Part shown: positions 5,201-7,771 of the stretch, in pieces
How positions within the stretch are numbered: the stretch's first letter is position 1
Layout: each line of letters opens with the position of its first letter
NCBI GenBank assembly: GCA_964492925.1
Contig: CAZBMF010000104.1
Location: forward strand, 1 to 7,771
Source of the DNA: VMCP01 sp964492925
GTDB lineage: Bacteria; Bacteroidota; Bacteroidia; NS11-12g; UBA955
Reading direction: 5' to 3'
Length of the DNA stretch: 7,771 nt
Position numbers and translations under genes: made by a program
Notes under the pieces: model-generated
Databases searched by the model: none
What the model was told of the DNA's origin: nothing
What the model saw: only the letters and a program-made list of their open reading frames with translations

Positions 5201-7771
5201 GGTTATATACTTGCGAGAATCTGTTTGGTGGGTTTCCTGCCAACTGATATCCAGTGTTCCAGAAAGGCAATGGTGGATTCAAAGGACGACCACCTGGCGA
5301 CAAACCAGCCAATCCTACCCAGTTACCAGCAGCATTACCGCAGAAAGTATCGTAGTTAATTTTAACCTCAGTGAAAGTACATCCAGGTTTCAAATCACTC
5401 AAAATAAACGTTACACCATAAGATGGGTTGTCTGATCCCAAACATTCTACCGCATCTTTTAACATTCCACTACCAACACCACCAGCATTTGCATGAAGCA
5501 TTGACAATTGCTTAATTGCCTCACTCTCACATTGCATTGGGTGACAAGTATCTTTGTGTGTCAACTTAACATTGTTACATTGAGGGATTTTTGCGTAGTA
5601 CAACTCACGGAAACGTTTGTAGTTGATGAAATAATCAAATCCCATAATCAACGGAGCTGCAGGCTTACGTTTGAACGAATCCAAAATCTTTGGTTTCTCC
5701 CCTTTTGCCAATCTGATTTTCAACAAATTCATTGGCAAAGTATCTTTCTTCAAGAATACAGTGAATTGGAAGGTAACACTGTCTGTTTTGCTCTTGATTT
5801 TAATAATTTGTTTTGGTTTTAAAGAAATTGTCTGTGGACCAACTTTTAATACTCCACCGACATATACTGAATCACCAGCATCCAATTTCATGTCAACGTT
5901 ATCTTCGATGAAACGCTCACCTATACCTCTCAAACCTTTATCTTTCAACATATTGGTAGTTTTATTGCCAATATACTGAGATGTTTGATGTGTAATGATA
6001 TCACCCATTGAATTTGGAACTGTGATAATAGAATCTTGAATGATGTAGAAAATACTATCAGGATAAACATTGGTTCTCTTACACAATCCATTGCTGTCAA
6101 TAAAGATTGCATCCTCCATAGGCGCATTTTTAAAGTCAGACAACATAATCAAATCCCAAGATCTATAGTAGTGATTCGGCACAGAATCCCTCGAGAATGC
6201 ACAGTTTACATTCACGTTCTTATTTGCTTTGGTATCTGTGGTACATTTTGGCGCATAGTTATCACCGAAATCCCATAATCTTGTTGCACATACTCTTTCA
6301 CGTTTCAATGCATCAAATCCACCTCCTGGAGCTTCAGTTCCAGCATACTTAGATTTGATACCATGTGTATTGAAAGCATTGCGCAAAGGTTTTTGCCAAA
6401 TTTGCTTTGGATTCTTTTTAGTCAATGGATCATTCCACTGGAAATTATGCCCTAATGCGCTAGTACCATCTTTATAGAATGTACTATCATCATCAGTGAA
6501 GTTTTTATCATTGTGGTAGAAAGTAGATAAGTTCTTTCTAAAATGAACGGTATCCATAACATCCTTCGGACACTGGAACGTTTCATAATCGGCTACCCTT
6601 TGAAAGGCAGACTCAATTGCTGAAGATGGTCCCAATATAATGATGGTGTCAAAAGCAGTTTTGTCACCACAAATCGGATGTTTGTAGGTTAATTTGATTA
6701 AGAATGGACCAAGACCAGTAAAGGCGTGTTCAGGTGACCAAGTTTTGTTATTTACGTTTTGTGGTCCTGAATTTGGATCACCAAAATTCCATAACAAACC
6801 AGTTGCACCCGTAGGAACCTCATCAACAGAAAATTTGATGTTCGGAGCAGACATACAGGTTGAGTCTTTATCAGCAATAATTCTAGCAACTGCTTTAAAT
6901 ACTGTAGCCGTAGCTGTCATTTTGAAAGAGTCAACACAACCATCAATGGTATGGATTACCATTCTTGAGTTGTAAACACCCTGACCTTTAAACCAATGCG
7001 TGATATTAGGACCCCAAATGGTATCCGTTTTACCATCACCCCAATACCAAACAATACTCTTAACGTATTTTTGACTAATTGAACTGATATTCTTTACAAC
7101 AGCTTGAACCGAGTCACAAGCAACAGGCTTGTTACTGGTAAACATTGCTCCAATTTTCTCTCTTACTTTAACAGCACCAACCAACAATTGGGTGTCTTGA
7201 CAACCATTTTCGTCAGTAGATTCCACAAACAAGTTAAACGAACCTCCACGTTGATCCTTGATAGAAAAACAGAATCTGTTCGGCATGCTTGTTGGAGGCA
7301 TGGTGTATTCAAACAACTGACCATCAGAAATTACGTACTTGATATTCTTCATCTTGGCGCCGTTTGAGTTTGATGTACTATCATCAAAACAGAACAAGTT
7401 TTTCTCGAAACACTGCTCTCTCAAATTCACCAATTTGATTTTGATTTTCGGTCTTTCCTTGATAGTCAAGTTCAAAGTTGCTGTACATTTCGTGCCGTTG
7501 ATGGTGGTGATGTAAGTGATTTTAGCAGCACCTGCCTTCTGGAAAGCAAAGTTCACAATTCTTTGACCACTACTGGTAAATTTAGCACCTGTAGCATCTT
7601 CGAATGTCCAATCATGTGTTGTTCCAGACGCTGAACCCGTAAAGGTAATTGCCGCCCCAACACATGGAGAACCATCCCATGTAATTGTACATTGAGCATC
7701 TAGCGTATTAACGCCAAAAAGCAATGTTGTAAAAACAATTGCCCAGCTCTTTAAGTATAAGGAGAATCCTT
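2232..7771 (-). CDS. Giant secreted PKD-domain protein with T9SS type B C-terminal domain (5' end beyond window edge)
   Basis: A cell-surface or secreted protein, exported by Sec and then by the type IX secretion system; role probably adhesive or structural, by analogy with other PKD-array proteins of Bacteroidota. Residues are numbered from the TTG at 7724 (1-1830), but the frame stays open to the window edge for 15 more complete codons, which with the next residues form a signal peptide, so the real start is outside. Order: signal peptide to about residue 10; four PKD/Ig-like units (12-365) with cores such as WYWGDGKTDT (226-235) and LLWNFGDPNSG (310-320); an unassigned central region (366-1308) with one embedded WDFGD (484-488); four more PKD/Ig-like units (1309-1735), including IDWGDG (1363-1368) and FFGDGQ (1462-1467); and a type B sorting domain (1736-1830). 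No catalytic motif was recognised. It is followed by a strong terminator and is not an operon partner of the genes downstream. No porP/sprF-like gene is visible in the window. Confidence 0.95.
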   Translation of the reverse strand, partial: GFSLYLKSWAIVFTTLLFGVNTLDAQCTITWDGSPCVGAAITFTGSASGTTHDWTFEDATGAKFTSSGQRIVNFAFQKAGAAKITYITTINGTKCTATLNLTIKERPKIKIKLVNLREQCFEKNLFCFDDSTSNSNGAKMKNIKYVISDGQLFEYTMPPTSMPNRFCFSIKDQRGGSFNLFVESTDENGCQDTQLLVGAVKVREKIGAMFTSNKPVACDSVQAVVKNISSISQKYVKSIVWYWGDGKTDTIWGPNITHWFKGQGVYNSRMVIHTIDGCVDSFKMTATATVFKAVARIIADKDSTCMSAPNIKFSVDEVPTGATGLLWNFGDPNSGPQNVNNKTWSPEHAFTGLGPFLIKLTYKHPICGDKTAFDTIIILGPSSAIESAFQRVADYETFQCPKDVMDTVHFRKNLSTFYHNDKNFTDDDSTFYKDGTSALGHNFQWNDPLTKKNPKQIWQKPLRNAFNTHGIKSKYAGTEAPGGGFDALKRERVCATRLWDFGDNYAPKCTTDTKANKNVNVNCAFSRDSVPNHYYRSWDLIMLSDFKNAPMEDAIFIDSNGLCKRTNVYPDSIFYIIQDSIITVPNSMGDIITHQTSQYIGNKTTNMLKDKGLRGIGERFIEDNVDMKLDAGDSVYVGGVLKVGPQTISLKPKQIIKIKSKTDSVTFQFTVFLKKDTLPMNLLKIRLAKGEKPKILDSFKRKPAAPLIMGFDYFINYKRFRELYYAKIPQCNNVKLTHKDTCHPMQCESEAIKQLSMLHANAGGVGSGMLKDAVECLGSDNPSYGVTFILSDLKPGCTFTEVKINYDTFCGNAAGNWVGLAGLSPGGRPLNPPLPFWNTGYQLAGNPPNRFSQVYNPSDVCNDSTGCVTVGIIVGNGIAPPGGNSAKRPLCADTQYYDNFACFPIIDTDFEMLTPTKNKLGDYKICRYNDVVVRPIPKNKTRIKDLKSLRWRITTGDASPTFSKSWGQYVQEDYFLNQKKVPGKNPNYLYNYMVQTRGEENPRQVPCSEDWADGVAKVYDGPDTIFTAEIRKFTMGADVSAVWENIKTKLEARGFDPFALADTQIAKMIWNNKGVIGNPKSGAYGCIDTTGFGKFIKFYFIPDPNNTTVLHYRDSTIEPLDSVTYWDKAAKKTKKVKGYKFNPKWAGFHIMSLSMTSANGKCDKVSAFPIIVGFAMSLKINDTLVCQDAGTSLVASPDFRYFSTDPQNFGQWDWKYQWNTDPTQNPTGYDYWRDPARQTRLQSGDTNVERFTRWDWNKKDDGTSTPFGGAPYGAVGAGTYSNPWKQLGGGGIYYKNDSGVYTFRVAAGDSTGCLDTITKRVFISRLDVSFSLKDSTPACNTIIEFFDKSQLFDPCNWAIKNCTGPTPISCDFVKQWTIDWGDGIVNQFKRAKQSEPGLPNRIAHKYTRNGWFQIKYELFTQRGCGDTFSRWVKIPGPRPRFEYTTKAGHDVTICEGDSIQFTNMSDSASRESVWTWFFGDGQLYSGPDSTWYFNAPNGKPWADDYFVDTVWHTYQKPGVYHVRLEQYDKLIIPPNINRYCPAVYPDTPTQQAYIVTVLPRDSVRGKILKPSICPGDSNTFVDNSDTTFATYKWRFVHYSRKLGKVVVDTITTGNKNYTRRFDDPGVYRVTHLVEYKASRLRPYCPTVMADMFFTVDSVIADFDIDSSAKPDFLFTRKDINGVEWRWGFAHRNDIVNSLPHDFIEYKNTSEKPVKFSYDSSGRYWACLIVKNSTGCEDTICKEVVVDLFVYLANVFTPNVTGSGDGKNDLFRVPIQGHDLFEIRIFNRWGERVFFSDDAKVHWNGKVNNDGADCPSGTYFYQLEYKFKGKDKINHYNGSVNLIREN
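2235..2519 (-). other. T9SS type B sorting domain (gliding motility-associated C-terminal, CHU_C type)
   Basis: Residues 1736-1830 of the giant protein carry the hallmark pattern: LANVFTPN, then GDGKNDLF, EIRIFNRWGERVFFS (1766-1780), WNGK, CPSGTYFYQLEY (1798-1809) and a final NGSVNLIR. Domains of this family act as C-terminal signals for the type IX secretion system in Bacteroidota. The usual FTPNGDGxND is interrupted here by four residues (VTGS, 1744-1747). Confidence 0.95.
2520..3800 (-). other. C-terminal block of PKD/Ig-like domains in the giant protein
   Basis: Residues 1309-1735 hold about four Ig-like units of 90-120 residues. Two keep a clear PKD core: WTIDWGDGIV (1361-1370) and WTWFFGDGQLYSG (1459-1471), each followed by a strand of the HKYTRNGWF or YQKPGVYHV kind. 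Two are weaker (YKWRF near 1576; VEWRWGF near 1668), supported by the closing strands FDDPGVYRV and YDSSGRYWACL. Units open with a Cys (TPACNT, ICEGD, ICPGD) and two close with GCGDT or GCEDT. Boundaries are approximate. Confidence 0.8.
3801..6629 (-). other. Central region of the giant protein, no family recognised
   Basis: Residues 366-1308 do not read as ordinary PKD repeats. Visible features are one PKD-like core, RLWDFGDNYAPKC (482-494), followed by a Cys- and Asn-rich stretch; a Lys-rich beta-like segment (about 615-690); a Cys-rich stretch (716-795); a Gly/Pro-rich stretch (799-870); a possible PKD remnant at LRWRITTGDASPTF (934-947); a Lys-rich segment (1113-1125); and a Trp/Gly-rich stretch (1197-1280) leading into GVYTFRVAAGDSTGCLDT, which looks like the end of an Ig-like unit. 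Some parts may be highly diverged or insertion-laden PKD domains. Confidence 0.6.
6630..7691 (-). other. N-terminal block of PKD/Ig-like domains in the giant protein
   Basis: Residues 12-365 form about four Ig-like units: 12-88 (core HDWTFEDATG), 95-187 (weak, ending ENGCQDTQLLVG), 193-272 (core WYWGDGKTDT, ending IDGCVDSF) and 278-364 (core LLWNFGDPNSG, ending PICGDKTAFDT). The W-x-x-GD core followed by a GVYNSRMVI-type strand is the PKD signature. Boundaries are approximate. Confidence 0.75.
7695..7769 (-). other. N-terminal Sec signal peptide of the giant protein (extreme N-terminus outside window)
   Basis: Translating in frame upstream of the TTG at 7724 gives GFSLYLKSWAIVFTT before LLFGVNTLDAQC. 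A Lys is followed by an uninterrupted hydrophobic run (WAIVFTTLLFGV) and a polar NTLDA ending, with likely cleavage after Ala10 so that the mature protein begins with Gln. This is a typical signal peptidase I substrate. The initiating Met should lie within a few codons beyond 7771. Confidence 0.85.

Noticed and set aside
4310..6127. Short minus-strand frames at 4310-4543 and 5945-6127
   Set aside because: They overlap the giant gene in another frame and have no recognisable content.
2877..7367. Numerous plus-strand open frames of 60-104 codons
   Set aside because: All are antisense to the giant gene, whose frame is continuous with recognisable domains; their translations show no families and no ordered gene layout.
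7680..7700. Possible lipoprotein Cys after the signal peptide (LDAQC)
   Set aside because: A lipobox needs Gly, Ala or Ser before the Cys; here it is Gln, so signal peptidase I cleavage is more likely.
2232..7771. Repeat array or CRISPR-like structure in the giant gene
   Set aside because: The repetition is at the protein-fold level only; I saw no direct DNA repeats of regular length.

Overview
The window comes from a member of the Bacteroidota. This rests on three signs: a giant surface protein ending in a type B sorting domain of the type IX secretion system (a system confined to that phylum and its relatives), a promoter-like TAnnTTTG box of the Bacteroidota type, and gene starts without Shine-Dalgarno sequences. 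The genus cannot be named from the sequence.

All three genes lie on the minus strand, so transcription runs from high to low coordinates. First (7771 to 2232) is a gene for a secreted multidomain protein of at least 1845 residues. It has a signal peptide at the window edge, a block of PKD/Ig-like domains, about 940 residues of central sequence I cannot assign to a family, a second PKD/Ig-like block, and a C-terminal T9SS type B domain. Its true start codon lies just beyond the right edge; the TTG at 7724 is internal to the signal peptide. A strong GC-rich hairpin with a T-tract (2182-2209) ends this unit.

Next (2102-1410) is a 230-residue regulator of the NrtR/AraR type: a Nudix domain fused to a winged-helix domain. 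Its Nudix box has lost the catalytic glutamates, so it is probably a sensor, not a hydrolase. After a gap of only 36 bases comes mnmE (1373 to the left edge), the tRNA-modification GTPase. It is complete except for the last codon or two. A TAnnTTTG box 4 bases before its ATG suggests its own promoter with an almost leaderless transcript, possibly in addition to read-through from the regulator gene.

There is no evident pathway linking the three genes. The surface protein is a separate transcription unit; the regulator and mnmE may be co-transcribed, but nothing in the window shows what the regulator controls. No gene-free stretch exceeds 130 bases. I see no RNA genes, mobile elements, CRISPR arrays or defence genes. 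The part least explained by known families is the central region of the giant protein.
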